Shown here in pieces: positions 7,912 to 15,568 of a stretch of 64,000 nucleotides of DNA (the stretch's first letter is position 1; the number at the start of each line of letters is the position of its first letter). A program made the position numbers and the translations under genes. Source of the stretch: Prochlorococcus sp. AG-388-D03 (lineage in GTDB: Bacteria; Cyanobacteriota; Cyanobacteriia; PCC-6307; Cyanobiaceae); NCBI GenBank assembly GCA_003279875.1, contig QCGN01000003.1:32344-96343 (forward strand), given 5' to 3'. The notes under the pieces are model-generated. The model made no database searches and was not told where the DNA came from. It saw only the letters and a list, made by a program, of their open reading frames with translations.

Positions 7912-8076
7912 TTAAATAGGATCAAATAAATTAACTTTATTTTCAATTATGCTTTGATTTTCATTTTGATTCGGCAATGTACAAAAACCGTCCTTACAAA
8001 TAATATTTTCTTTTTCATGTTTCAATGATGAAGAAAACTGTTTTTCTTTTGAATTATTTGATGATTCAATTTGCAT
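7912..8076 (-). CDS. Small CxxxxC peptide protein, 54 aa
   Basis: ATG at 8076 opens a 54-residue hydrophilic protein. Its only two Cys sit in ICKDGFCTLPN near residue 27, a tight hexapeptide loop that looks designed for a disulfide or metal. The rest is Asn/Glu/Ser-rich and probably disordered. There is no signal peptide. The compact Cys loop is the reason for calling it real. The family is not recognised. Confidence 0.5.
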   Translation of the reverse strand: MQIESSNNSKEKQFSSSLKHEKENIICKDGFCTLPNQNENQSIIENKVNLFDPI

Positions 8077-8155
8077 CTATAAAATTAATATGATTATTAA
8101 TAAATTAATAACTAAATTTATATGTATAGGCAACAAAATTAATAATATTTATCTT

Positions 8156-8254
8156 TTACTTCTTTTTTTGATTAGGCAGGTCTCTCCAAAATAAGGCCAT
8201 GATATATATAAACAAAGATATAGAAAAAATATAAAGTAGGGAATTAAGATGCAT
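8156..8254 (-). CDS. Single-helix membrane peptide, 32 aa
   Basis: ATG at 8254 encodes MHLNSLLYIFSISLFIYIMA followed by LFWRDLPNQKKK. There is one membrane helix and a positively charged tail. The size and shape match small photosynthetic-complex subunits, but the sequence does not match any I know. It has no clear ribosome-binding site. Confidence 0.4.
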   Translation of the reverse strand: MHLNSLLYIFSISLFIYIMALFWRDLPNQKKK

Positions 8255-8415
8255 TTTTAGTATTCTTTAAGCAAATTTATTAAAACAAAATATTGATCTA
8301 ATAAGAGAGAAATGTCCTTCTATATTAAAATAAATTTTTTTCTATTTAAACTTCATTTGAAGTTATTATTTTTATTTATTTATATATTTAACATTAAAAT
8401 TAAATAAGGATATGT

Positions 8416-8547
8416 CTATTTTTTTTCTCTACTCATTTCTTTAAGGGCTTTATTACCTTCTTTAAGTGTATTAATAACCAACCAAGAGAGTAGGAAAATA
8501 ATAAAAACAGCTAAAGAAACTAGTGATATATAATTAGGATAAGCCAA
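8416..8547 (-). CDS. Single-helix membrane protein, 43 aa (TTG start)
   Basis: The frame shows one membrane helix (YISLVSLAVFIIFLLSWLVI) followed by a charged segment NTLKEGNKALKEMSREKK. The helix-coil layout argues that it is coding. No ATG is available in frame before a stop, so the start would be TTG at 8547. The start is therefore uncertain. The function is unknown. Confidence 0.4.
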   Translation of the reverse strand: MAYPNYISLVSLAVFIIFLLSWLVINTLKEGNKALKEMSREKK

Positions 8548-8611
8548 TTTATCTACTGTTGGAATAATTATACTAATTAATAATTTTATCTAAGTATTTA
8601 GAAAATGTTTT

Positions 8612-8791
8612 TTAATTCTTAGAGGTTGAATATGCTGGTATTAACATTCCACCATCTTGATCATCATTATCATCGTCAAATCCACCACCCAAAAATAATT
8701 CTACTAAAACTAATATTGCTATAGGGTAGAAACACCATAGAACTGCCGTTAATGGACTTATCGCGGATGATGTTGAATAAATTTCTGTCAT
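8612..8791 (-). CDS. Small membrane protein with acidic DDxDQDGG tail
   Basis: Starting at ATG 8791 the product is 59 aa. It has a short N-terminus, one membrane helix (about residues 14-34), then GGGFDDDNDDQDGGM and a short tail. An in-frame ATG at 8836 would add 15 residues; neither start has a good ribosome-binding site. The acidic motif recurs in the small gene at 9880-10014, which also has one helix before it. A cation-binding or membrane-surface role is possible but unproven. Confidence 0.6.
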   Translation of the reverse strand: MTEIYSTSSAISPLTAVLWCFYPIAILVLVELFLGGGFDDDNDDQDGGMLIPAYSTSKN

Positions 8792-9094
8792 ATAAACAAG
8801 ATAATCAAAAAAAATATAAATTGTGGATATTTTCATCTGTTGTCTAGTCTCAAATTTTATAGTTCAACTTACAAAAATTTAGATTTTCGCCTGTCATGCA
8901 AGTCGATTAGAGAAAAACTTAATAAGAATTTGTGTTCTTATTAGAAATCTAAATATTGGTTTCTTAGTTATCAAATTTCTGTAAAGAATTTATTCTTGAC
9001 ATATTGAGATATGTTCATGTAACTAATGTTACTTAACAATAATTGTGTAATTTAAATTGAAAAACTATTATTTATTTTGATTTTATAGTTTCTT

Positions 9095-9244
9095 ATGTTC
9101 TCTTTCACTTTTGACCCTTTAGCTGCAATTTTTGGTATTTCTGGGATAGTAGGGTTCTTTTTCTTTGTGTCCTCAGCAAAAGGCACATCAAGTATTAATA
9201 CAGGTCCTAAAAAAGATTTTGAAACTATAAAAACTGAAAAGTAA
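9095..9244 (+). CDS. Small single-helix membrane protein, 49 aa
   Basis: ATG at 9095 encodes MFSFTFDPLAAIFGISGIVG followed by four Phe and VSSAKGTS, then a hydrophilic tail with GPKKDFETIKTEK. There is one helix with a C-terminal soluble tail. The upstream spacer holds several short hairpins (for example 8929-8950). Its family is unknown. The clean helix and tail composition support coding. Confidence 0.55.
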   Translation: MFSFTFDPLAAIFGISGIVGFFFFVSSAKGTSSINTGPKKDFETIKTEK

Positions 9245-9294
9245 TATTAAAATTATTTTTACTATCAATATCTTTTATAAAGATTTATCAATCA

Positions 9295-9465
9295 TTAACT
9301 ATCCCATTGTTTAGAAATAAATATTAGAAAATTCTCAATGTCTTCTTCGGGGCAATTAGTTTGATTTTGTAAATTAATACATGTTTGTTTTATCGTTTCG
9401 AATGCTTCTTTGACAGTTTCATTCTTTTGGATAACTTCGAAATATTCATTGTCTGTGAAAGTCAT
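9295..9465 (-). CDS. Hypothetical small protein, 56 aa
   Basis: From ATG at 9465 the product is MTFTDNEYFEVIQKNETVKE... It ends with CPEEDIENFLIFISKQWDS. The longer frame beginning at 9564 would add 33 residues that look less coding-like. The C-terminal pattern L-x(5)-CP-E-x(3)-F-x(3)-I-x(2)-QW resembles the 69-aa protein at 2831-3040. The two may be paralogues of a small soluble helical family. Confidence 0.55.
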   Translation of the reverse strand: MTFTDNEYFEVIQKNETVKEAFETIKQTCINLQNQTNCPEEDIENFLIFISKQWDS

Positions 9466-9879
9466 GAAAAATATATGTTTTACAATTAATTTACAAGATA
9501 ATATTAGCTTATTTATAGAAATTGGTGTATTGCTGGAAAAAATATTTTTAAAATCTATTCTCATAATCTTAAGTGTTTTTAAACCTTTTATTTATTTGTC
9601 ATTATCAAGAAAAGTCTCTCAGGGAATTTAACTAAGTCTCATGATTAAAGTAAATAACTTTGTCCTGTTTCCGTTTTAATTTTTTGCTTCCACTTCAATT
9701 ATTAAATAATGAATTATTGTTGTAGCTATTTATGGGTTACGATAAGAATTTTTTCACAAGAAAAATAACTCATTAAAATTACTATATGTACATTGTTAAT
9801 TCAAACTATATTTGAACATTGTTAATTAATTTACAAATATATTTTTTTTTCTATTAATATCTAAGAAATACTTTTATTA
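9466..9879. other. AT-rich spacer with paired direct and inverted repeats
   Basis: I find no convincing gene in this spacer. Near its right end, ACATTGTTAATT occurs twice (9790-9801 and 9816-9827). Between the copies lies the inverted repeat TTCAAA-ctata-TTTGAA, whose ends overlap the direct repeats. The block sits about 50 nt upstream of the acidic-tail miniprotein at 9880, so it could be its operator. That is a guess from position. Confidence 0.35.
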
Positions 9880-10014
9880 ATGGACGAGCTCTCAGCCCTT
9901 TCTATTTCAATATCTATTGCATCGTTAGGAATATATTGTTTATTTTTCGCTTCAAGTGATGATGATGATCAAGATGGAGGTCACTTGGTAAAGTCGTCTC
10001 AAAAAATTAATTAG
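9880..10014 (+). CDS. Small membrane protein with acidic DDDDQDGG motif, 44 aa
   Basis: ATG at 9880 encodes MDELSALSISISIASLGIYC, a membrane helix ending LFFASS, then DDDDQDGGH and a short basic tail. The acidic motif directly after a helix is the same as in the gene at 8612-8791. A repeat block sits about 50 nt upstream. The function is unknown. Confidence 0.6.
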   Translation: MDELSALSISISIASLGIYCLFFASSDDDDQDGGHLVKSSQKIN

Positions 10015-10015
10015 C

Positions 10016-10135
10016 TTAGGTAAATAACATAATACCTAATAAGGATTTATAGCCTATAAAGCCAGCATATAAACAGGATATAAAAATTAAATATACTTCA
10101 AAAATACCAAGTGTCTTTTTCTTTAAAATTTTCAT
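10016..10135 (-). CDS. Possible small membrane protein, 39 aa
   Basis: The frame from ATG at 10135 starts MKILKKKTLGIFEVYL and contains a hydrophobic stretch with Gly and Tyr (LIFISCLYAGFIGYKSLLGIMLF). It has a positive N-terminus before the helix. It converges on the previous gene with one base between the stops. Low-complexity AT-rich composition makes this call weak. Confidence 0.3.
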   Translation of the reverse strand: MKILKKKTLGIFEVYLIFISCLYAGFIGYKSLLGIMLFT

Positions 10136-10211
10136 ATTTAAAATAGTTCTAAAATAATTTTATTTATTTTTTTTTCTAATAACATGAGTATTTATTACAA
10201 AGACTTATCTT

Positions 10212-11084
10212 TTATAGAATTACAAAACATAACCCTAAAAACAATAATACAGTAAAAAATATTATGGTCTTTGTTATCTGCCCTTCTTCTTTTTTTGCGT
10301 AAAAAAGAGAAATTACTGGAGATGTACTTAGCAAAGTCCATCCTATGCCCAAAGGAAGAGTCTTGAAAACAATTTGTTGAAGCAATATTCCTAAATTTGT
10401 GCCTAAAAATATCGAGAGTAGAAATCTTTTTTGATCATTACTATCTAATTTTTTTAAGAAGAAATCAACTCTAAAATTATTTATCGTTATTAAAAAAATT
10501 ATTGCTCCAAGTAACCTGATCTCTGTTGTTTGGAATGGAGATAAATCTCTTTCTAAAAAGACCATTCGAGATAAAAGACCACCTAAAACAGCACATAAGA
10601 CTGATAAAAGTGGATATATATAAATTTTAAAATTATTTTTTTTAATTGTGGTTAAGCTATTAACTACAAGATTATTTCTTTTCTTAAGTAAAGTGAAAAG
10701 TGAAATCGATATAATTACTATTCCCAAATAAGATCTAAGTGTTAAATTTTCATTAATAAAAATTTGACCAGATAATGCAGCTAAAAGTGGGGATGCTGTT
10801 TCTATAGATAAAGTTTTTCTTGTTCCAATTAATTGTAATGACTTTAAATAAAAAGTATCTCCTAAACCTATCCCTATAACTCCACTTAACAGGAGAGTAA
10901 GCACAGATTTAAGATCATTCATAATACTCATATTGGTAAATGCCGGCAGAAAAATTAGAAATGCGATTATATTTTTTACTAAATTAATATCTATGGATTT
11001 ATACTTTTCAGTCTGAGATCGCCATATAAAACATGCATAAGTCCAAGATATAGTTGCTCCGAATGCAGAAATAATTCCAATCAA
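10212..11084 (-). CDS. EamA/DMT-superfamily transporter
   Basis: The 290-residue protein consists of about ten hydrophobic helices arranged as two EamA repeats, typical of drug/metabolite exporters. Characteristic elements are an early conserved Trp/Tyr stretch (ATISWTYACFIWR), a Pro-Leu segment (ASPLLAALSG), and GLGDTFYLKSLQLIGTRK at the end of the first repeat. Likely substrates are small metabolites or amino acids, but none can be assigned. It is monocistronic. Confidence 0.85.
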   Translation of the reverse strand: MIGIISAFGATISWTYACFIWRSQTEKYKSIDINLVKNIIAFLIFLPAFTNMSIMNDLKSVLTLLLSGVIGIGLGDTFYLKSLQLIGTRKTLSIETASPLLAALSGQIFINENLTLRSYLGIVIISISLFTLLKKRNNLVVNSLTTIKKNNFKIYIYPLLSVLCAVLGGLLSRMVFLERDLSPFQTTEIRLLGAIIFLITINNFRVDFFLKKLDSNDQKRFLLSIFLGTNLGILLQQIVFKTLPLGIGWTLLSTSPVISLFYAKKEEGQITKTIIFFTVLLFLGLCFVIL

Positions 11085-11106
11085 AATTAATAATTTTTTA
11101 AAATTT

Positions 11107-11205
11107 TTACTTTATAAATTGTGTAAATGCTAAAAAGAACACATATAGAAGAATAATAAATCCTGGTAGATATTGTATTAAATACTTTAATTTATTAGTT
11201 TCCAT
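11107..11205 (-). CDS. Single-helix membrane peptide, 32 aa
   Basis: ATG at 11205 gives METNKLKYLIQYLPGFIILL followed by YVFFLAFTQFIK. There is one membrane helix flanked by Lys on both ends. It lies 22 nt from the DMT transporter start on the same strand. The length and shape suit a small membrane subunit, but the family is not recognised. Confidence 0.4.
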   Translation of the reverse strand: METNKLKYLIQYLPGFIILLYVFFLAFTQFIK

Positions 11206-11457
11206 GATATTTAAATTTGATATTGATATTTGAATAATATAAAGTCTTTATACGGCCAATAGATAGTGATTAATAAAGAAGCTACATAAGGCTTAATACT
11301 AACCATAAATAAAGTGATTACACAATACGGTAATAAGATTATGAATTAAACATTTTTTATTTTATAACCAATAGCATTATTTAATATGTTGAATCTATCA
11401 CTAAGTAATTACTTTATTAAATAAATATCTAATAATTAAAATAAGTTTATAATTAAA

Positions 11458-11610
11458 ATGGAAATAATTAACAAATATGAGCTTTCATTAGGTCTAGAGC
11501 CTTTCGATGTTTTAGGTTTTAGATCAGAAGAAGAACTTAACCAGGAAATTTCAAAGCTTATTGAAGTTAGAAGTGAATTCAAAAACAAATCTAAAATAAA
11601 TTCAATTTAA
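11458..11610 (+). CDS. Small acidic soluble protein, 50 aa
   Basis: ATG at 11458 encodes MEIINKYELSLGLEPFDVLG followed by FRSEEELNQEISKLIEVRSE. It is acidic and helical, with no Cys and no membrane segment. The composition is clearly coding-like for an AT-rich region. There is no recognised domain. Confidence 0.55.
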   Translation: MEIINKYELSLGLEPFDVLGFRSEEELNQEISKLIEVRSEFKNKSKINSI

Positions 11611-11644
11611 TGCTTTTTACAAAAACTTATTCTCACAACATATT

Positions 11645-11881
11645 TTAAAAATTTCCTTTTCTATTTGGATATAAGCTTTCTAACTTTCTTCTCCTTTCGG
11701 TTTTAGCGTTAATTCTCTCTTCCTTCTCTTTCTTCTTTATTTCGTCATTTATTTTATTTTGTCTATACCCAAACCAAAGAAGTATCCATATAAATGTAGT
11801 TATTAGTAAAAGAGCCATATATTGGCTCGTCATGGGAAAGCTGGCTTCAGAATATTTAACGTAGGAAAGTAAATTAACCAT
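11645..11881 (-). CDS. Membrane-anchored small protein, 78 aa
   Basis: The N-terminal region holds one helix (about residues 20-40, YMALLLITTFIWILLWFGY). A long charged helix (KINDEIKKKEKEERINAKTERRRKLESL) and the tail YPNRKGNF follow. The anchor and coil layout resembles the 73-aa protein at 6434-6655 without clear sequence identity. The alternative Met at residue 17 would leave the helix intact. The function is unknown. Confidence 0.6.
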   Translation of the reverse strand: MVNLLSYVKYSEASFPMTSQYMALLLITTFIWILLWFGYRQNKINDEIKKKEKEERINAKTERRRKLESLYPNRKGNF

Positions 11882-11923
11882 TTAATTAAAATAATATATA
11901 AAAATTTATTGTGTGCTTACATA

Positions 11924-11951
11924 AATGATAAAGTTTAAAACTTTTATCATT
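11924..11951. repeat. Imperfect inverted repeat in a divergent spacer
   Basis: AATGATAAA..GTT pairs with AAC..TTTTATCATT with one bulged base. It lies between the divergent 78-aa membrane protein gene and the flavoprotein gene. It may be an operator or a transcript hairpin. Confidence 0.3.
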
Positions 11952-12069
11952 ATTATCAATATCTCGAGATAATTTACTATGAATAAAAAATTATAATTTA
12001 ATGATTTTTTTTATCTAATAAATTGAATTGCTATTATCAAAGTAAGGAGAATATTGTGCTTTAACATTT

Positions 12070-13317
12070 TTGGACATTTTTGATTTAGTAGTAATTGGTG
12101 GTGGGGCAGCAGGTTTCATGACAGCTGTAACAGCCGCTGAAAATGGTGTTAAAAGTATAAAAATTCTTGAAGGTTCTTTAAAACTTATGGAGAAAGTTAG
12201 GATAAGTGGGGGAGGGAGATGCAATGTAACACATGCATCATGGATACCTAATGAGTTGGCAGAAAATTACCCCCGAGGTGGAATTAAGCTTTTAGAATCG
12301 TTTAATCGTTTTGCCGCTGGGGATGCATTAGATTGGTTTGAGAAAAGAGGATTGAGCTTAAAAATTGAGTCAGATCAAAGAGTATTTCCTGTATCAGATT
12401 CATCTTTAGATGTAATAAGTTGCTTAAAAAAAAATGCAATAGCTAAAGGTGTAAAGATATCAACAAAATTTTTTGTTAAAGAAATTTTAAAAACTCCAGA
12501 TAACCTTTTCACTATTTTAAACACTGATAAAGATTCGATAACTACTAAAAATATTGTTCTCTCAACAGGCGGACACCCAAGTGGACATAAATTAGCTAAA
12601 AGCCTTGGTCATAGAATAATAAAACCTGTTCCATCGCTTTTTACTTTCACTTCTAAAGAAACTCAATTGAATGAATGTAGTGGAGTTTCTATTAAGAATA
12701 TCGATATTGAAATTCAAATAAATAATAAGTCTTTTAAAAATAGGGGAGATTTACTAATAACTCATTGGGGGTTTAGCGGTCCTGCCGTTTTAAAGCTCTC
12801 TTCATTAGCTGCAAGAGAGTTATTTGACCAAAAATATAAATGTAAATTAATAATTAAATGGTCAGACTTGGAATATGAAGAGTTAAAAGAAAAAATAAAT
12901 AAAATAAAATTAAATAATGGCAAATTAAACTTAATAAATTTAAGACCCCTACCATTGCTAACTAAAAGATTGTGGATATTCTTATTAAATAAAATGAATA
13001 TTAATAAAGATAAGAAGTGGGCAGATCTTCTTGCTAATGAAAGAGAGATAATGATAAATAGTCTCTTAAAAGATATATATAATATTTCAAGCAAAGGCCC
13101 ATTTGGGGAGGAATTTGTCACCTCTGGGGGAGTGTCAATTAATGAAGTTGATTTTAAAAGTATGGAAAGTTTAATATGCCCAGGTTTATTTTTTTCTGGT
13201 GAGATTCTTAATGTTGATGGAATTACTGGGGGTTTCAATTTTCAACATTGTTGGACTAGTGGATGGCTGGCAGGACAAGCAGTTTCAGAATTATTTAATA
13301 AAGTAACAAATCAATAA
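12070..13317 (+). CDS. HI0933/YhiN-family FAD-dependent oxidoreductase
   Basis: The 415-residue flavoprotein opens with the dinucleotide-binding motif VVIGGGAAG (about 7-15). It carries the family signature KVRISGGGRCNVT and ends with a second FAD-contact region, DGITGGFNFQHCWTSGWLAGQAV. These are hallmarks of the HI0933/BaiN-like family, which has no settled substrate; some members reduce steroid or bile-acid double bonds. The start is TTG at 12070, directly before DIFDLVVIGGG. Length is normal for the family. Confidence 0.9.
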   Translation: MDIFDLVVIGGGAAGFMTAVTAAENGVKSIKILEGSLKLMEKVRISGGGRCNVTHASWIPNELAENYPRGGIKLLESFNRFAAGDALDWFEKRGLSLKIESDQRVFPVSDSSLDVISCLKKNAIAKGVKISTKFFVKEILKTPDNLFTILNTDKDSITTKNIVLSTGGHPSGHKLAKSLGHRIIKPVPSLFTFTSKETQLNECSGVSIKNIDIEIQINNKSFKNRGDLLITHWGFSGPAVLKLSSLAARELFDQKYKCKLIIKWSDLEYEELKEKINKIKLNNGKLNLINLRPLPLLTKRLWIFLLNKMNINKDKKWADLLANEREIMINSLLKDIYNISSKGPFGEEFVTSGGVSINEVDFKSMESLICPGLFFSGEILNVDGITGGFNFQHCWTSGWLAGQAVSELFNKVTNQ

Positions 13318-13402
13318 GTTTATCTTTTTTTTATTAAGTATTAAAAGGAAAAAGGTTTTTAACCAGAGATTAATTTTAAAGTTTAAAAACTCAAAAAGAA
13401 TA

Positions 13403-14152
13403 ATGCAAAATCTAATTCCTAAAAAGGAAGAAGAAGAAAAAAGGTTAAAAGCATTAGCCGAATATCGGATATTGGGAACTAAACCAGAATCCTGTTATGA
13501 CGATATTACAAAAATAGCAGCATCCACATGTGATGTCCCAATATCTTTAATGACTTTAGTTGATAGAGATAAGCAATGGTTTAAGTCAAAAGTGGGCCTT
13601 GAAATTAATCAAACACCAAGGGATTGGTCATTTTGTACGCACGCAATAAAAGAAAATAATCCATTAATTATTAAAGATGCTTTTCAGGATGAAAGATTTA
13701 TAAATAATCCCCTAGTAACGGGCGATCCTAAAATTAGGTTTTATGCTGGTTTCCCTCTTAAAAATAAAGATGGTAATAAGCTTGGAACTCTTTGTGTAAT
13801 TGATAGGAAACCGGGTAATCTTTCTCCTAAGCAATACAATGTAATGGAATTGTTATCCAGGCAAATAGTTTCATTCTTGGAGTTGAGAAAGAAATCTTTA
13901 TCTTTATTAGAGGCATTGTCTGATTTGCATAAACAAGAAGGCATATTGTCAGTCTGTTCTTATTGCAGGGAAGTAAAAAATAATGATGGTGATTGGATTC
14001 ATCTAGAAAAATACCTCTCTAAGATAAGTGATATTAGATTTAGTCATGGGGTCTGTGATGTTTGTATGGAAAAGCATTTTCCAGATGTAGTTGAGGTATG
14101 GAATAAAAAAGATTCTTTTCAGGAGGGGCAGAAAAGATTCTTAGATTCTTAA
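13403..14152 (+). CDS. GAF-domain sensor-like protein with Cys-rich C-terminus
   Basis: An N-terminal linker with RLKALAEYRILGTKPE leads into a GAF domain (about 30-165). The GAF contains FCTHAIKENNPLIIKDAFQDERF and IRFYAGFPL, the pattern of GAF domains in cyanobacterial and diguanylate-cyclase-type sensors. After a short helix comes a C-terminal module with CSYCREVKNNDGDW and HGVCDVC, two CxxC pairs that are probably a zinc or redox site. There is no kinase, GGDEF or DNA-binding domain. It may act as a small sensory adaptor, but its partner is unknown. Confidence 0.85.
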   Translation: MQNLIPKKEEEEKRLKALAEYRILGTKPESCYDDITKIAASTCDVPISLMTLVDRDKQWFKSKVGLEINQTPRDWSFCTHAIKENNPLIIKDAFQDERFINNPLVTGDPKIRFYAGFPLKNKDGNKLGTLCVIDRKPGNLSPKQYNVMELLSRQIVSFLELRKKSLSLLEALSDLHKQEGILSVCSYCREVKNNDGDWIHLEKYLSKISDIRFSHGVCDVCMEKHFPDVVEVWNKKDSFQEGQKRFLDS

Positions 14153-14238
14153 AATCTATGATTTAATTTTTAATTGAAAGTATTTTTTGGACGAATATAT
14201 ATTTAAACAGTTAGTATTGTATAAATTTTGACTTACAA

Positions 14239-14724
14239 ATGTTACTAGGAACTTTATTTAATGGTGAAATAGCTAAAAGTGCATTAGTTGCTTATATTCA
14301 TTATTTGGGGATAATACTTTGCTTTGGATCTCTTTTATTTGAAAGGTTGACTTTAAAAGTTGACCTTAATAGAAACCAAACTATTTCAATGGTTGTTGCA
14401 GATGTTATTTATGGCTTGGCTGGTGTAGCAATATTAGTTACTGGAATTCTAAGGGTAAAATATTTTGGACAAGGAGGTGCTTTTTATACAGAAAATCCAA
14501 TTTTTTGGATTAAAGTCTCTCTCTATATTTTGGTTGGATTATTGTCTTTATACCCAACAACAACTTATATTTTATGGGCAATACCATTGAGTAAAAATAA
14601 ATTACCTGAGATCTCAGAAAAACTTGTAAAAAGATTTAGATTTATTATCACTACTGAATTAGTAGGTTTTGCGACTATACCTCTTTTTGCGACTTTAATG
14701 GCCAGAGGTGTAGGTCTAGGTTGA
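14239..14724 (+). CDS. DUF2214 family membrane protein
   Basis: The 161-residue protein has four predicted membrane helices. Recognisable DUF2214 features are an N-terminal helix with AYIHYLGIILCFGSLLFE, a second helix with GLAGVAILVTGILRVKYFGQG, and a polar FWIKVSLYILVGLLSLYPT helix. His and Arg inside helices could bind a cofactor such as haem, but this is not established. The stop overlaps the TTG of the next gene by 4 nt, so the two are probably translated together. Confidence 0.85.
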   Translation: MLLGTLFNGEIAKSALVAYIHYLGIILCFGSLLFERLTLKVDLNRNQTISMVVADVIYGLAGVAILVTGILRVKYFGQGGAFYTENPIFWIKVSLYILVGLLSLYPTTTYILWAIPLSKNKLPEISEKLVKRFRFIITTELVGFATIPLFATLMARGVGLG

Positions 14725-15287
14725 AAAATTTTTTTATTGAAAGAAGTTGTTTAATAAGCACAAATGGAGAATATAGATGGAGTTTAAGTTTTAAAATAAA
14801 TACATCAAAAAAAGAAATAATTTTCATTGGTCTAAATCCATCTCTTTCAAATTCAACTTATATTGATAATACAACGAGGAAAATAATCAAAATCTGCAAA
14901 AACTATAATTATGGAAAGCTTAAAATAATAAATCTTTTCGCTTTAATTTCCAAAACGCCTGATAAATTATTGATTCATAAGAATCCAGTTGGCTATTTAA
15001 ATAATAAGTTTATAAATAAAAGTTTAAAATATTGGTCTGCAAATAAAAATTGTCACTTGTGGTTGGGCTGGGGTAATAAGGGGATCTTTCTTAATAGAAA
15101 TTACAAAATTTATAAAAAAATAATGAATTATTATTTAATAAAAAAAGATAATTTTGTTAATCCTTTAGGTCCGCTTTTAATAAAAAAAACAAAAAAAGAA
15201 AATCCTATACATCCCTTATATTGCTCTGATAATTCCACTCTCCAAGCTGTATCACTTGAAAGCGATTTGATTTATACAAAAGTTTAA
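14721..15287 (+). CDS. DUF1643 family protein
   Basis: The 188-residue soluble protein fits DUF1643: an early RWSLSFKI strand, then FIGLNPSLSN, a KIINLFAL motif, and WLGWGNKGIF in the second half. The start is TTG at 14721, overlapping the DUF2214 stop. Members are widespread, often carried next to mobile or nuclease genes, and no biochemical role is settled. It is very Lys/Asn-rich, like the rest of the genome, so there is no sign of recent transfer. Confidence 0.8.
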   Translation: MKNFFIERSCLISTNGEYRWSLSFKINTSKKEIIFIGLNPSLSNSTYIDNTTRKIIKICKNYNYGKLKIINLFALISKTPDKLLIHKNPVGYLNNKFINKSLKYWSANKNCHLWLGWGNKGIFLNRNYKIYKKIMNYYLIKKDNFVNPLGPLLIKKTKKENPIHPLYCSDNSTLQAVSLESDLIYTKV

Positions 15288-15340
15288 GAGGTGATTTATT
15301 TAAAATTATGTTAAGGTAAATTCAAGGTACTGGTTAAATT

Positions 15341-15469
15341 ATGAATAATAAAAAGCAGCTACAAAAACTAAAGAATTTAAATGTAAAAGCTGAAAAATGC
15401 CTTACGAGAGACGAAGCAAGAACTATATTGATAAAGGCTACTAAAGCGCAAAATAAAATTAATTTCTAA
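15341..15469 (+). CDS. Small basic helical protein, 42 aa
   Basis: ATG at 15341 encodes MNNKKQLQKLKNLNVKAEKC followed by LTRDEARTILIKATKAQNKI. It is strongly basic and helical with one Cys. 'TRDEA..IL.KA.KA' looks like a repeated, nucleic-acid- or protein-binding helix. There is no domain match. It is separated from the DUF1643 gene by 53 nt. Confidence 0.5.
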   Translation: MNNKKQLQKLKNLNVKAEKCLTRDEARTILIKATKAQNKINF

Positions 15470-15568
15470 ATTTCAATAGTTATTTTTTTCATTAGGAATA
15501 ATCCTTACTAAAATTTTTACAAATATTTTTTTAATTACTTAGAATTTTTCTAATTTATTTTAGTTTTA

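Noticed and set aside
8312..8407. 31-residue Phe/Lys/Ile-rich frame preceded by GAGAG
   Set aside because: The composition is what AT-rich noise gives (runs of F, K, I, L). The ribosome-binding site is weak, and nothing distinguishes it from chance.
12762..13238. Long open frame antisense to the flavoprotein gene
   Set aside because: It lies wholly within the YhiN-type gene on the opposite strand, with no motif or ribosome-binding site. It is a shadow of the coding bias.
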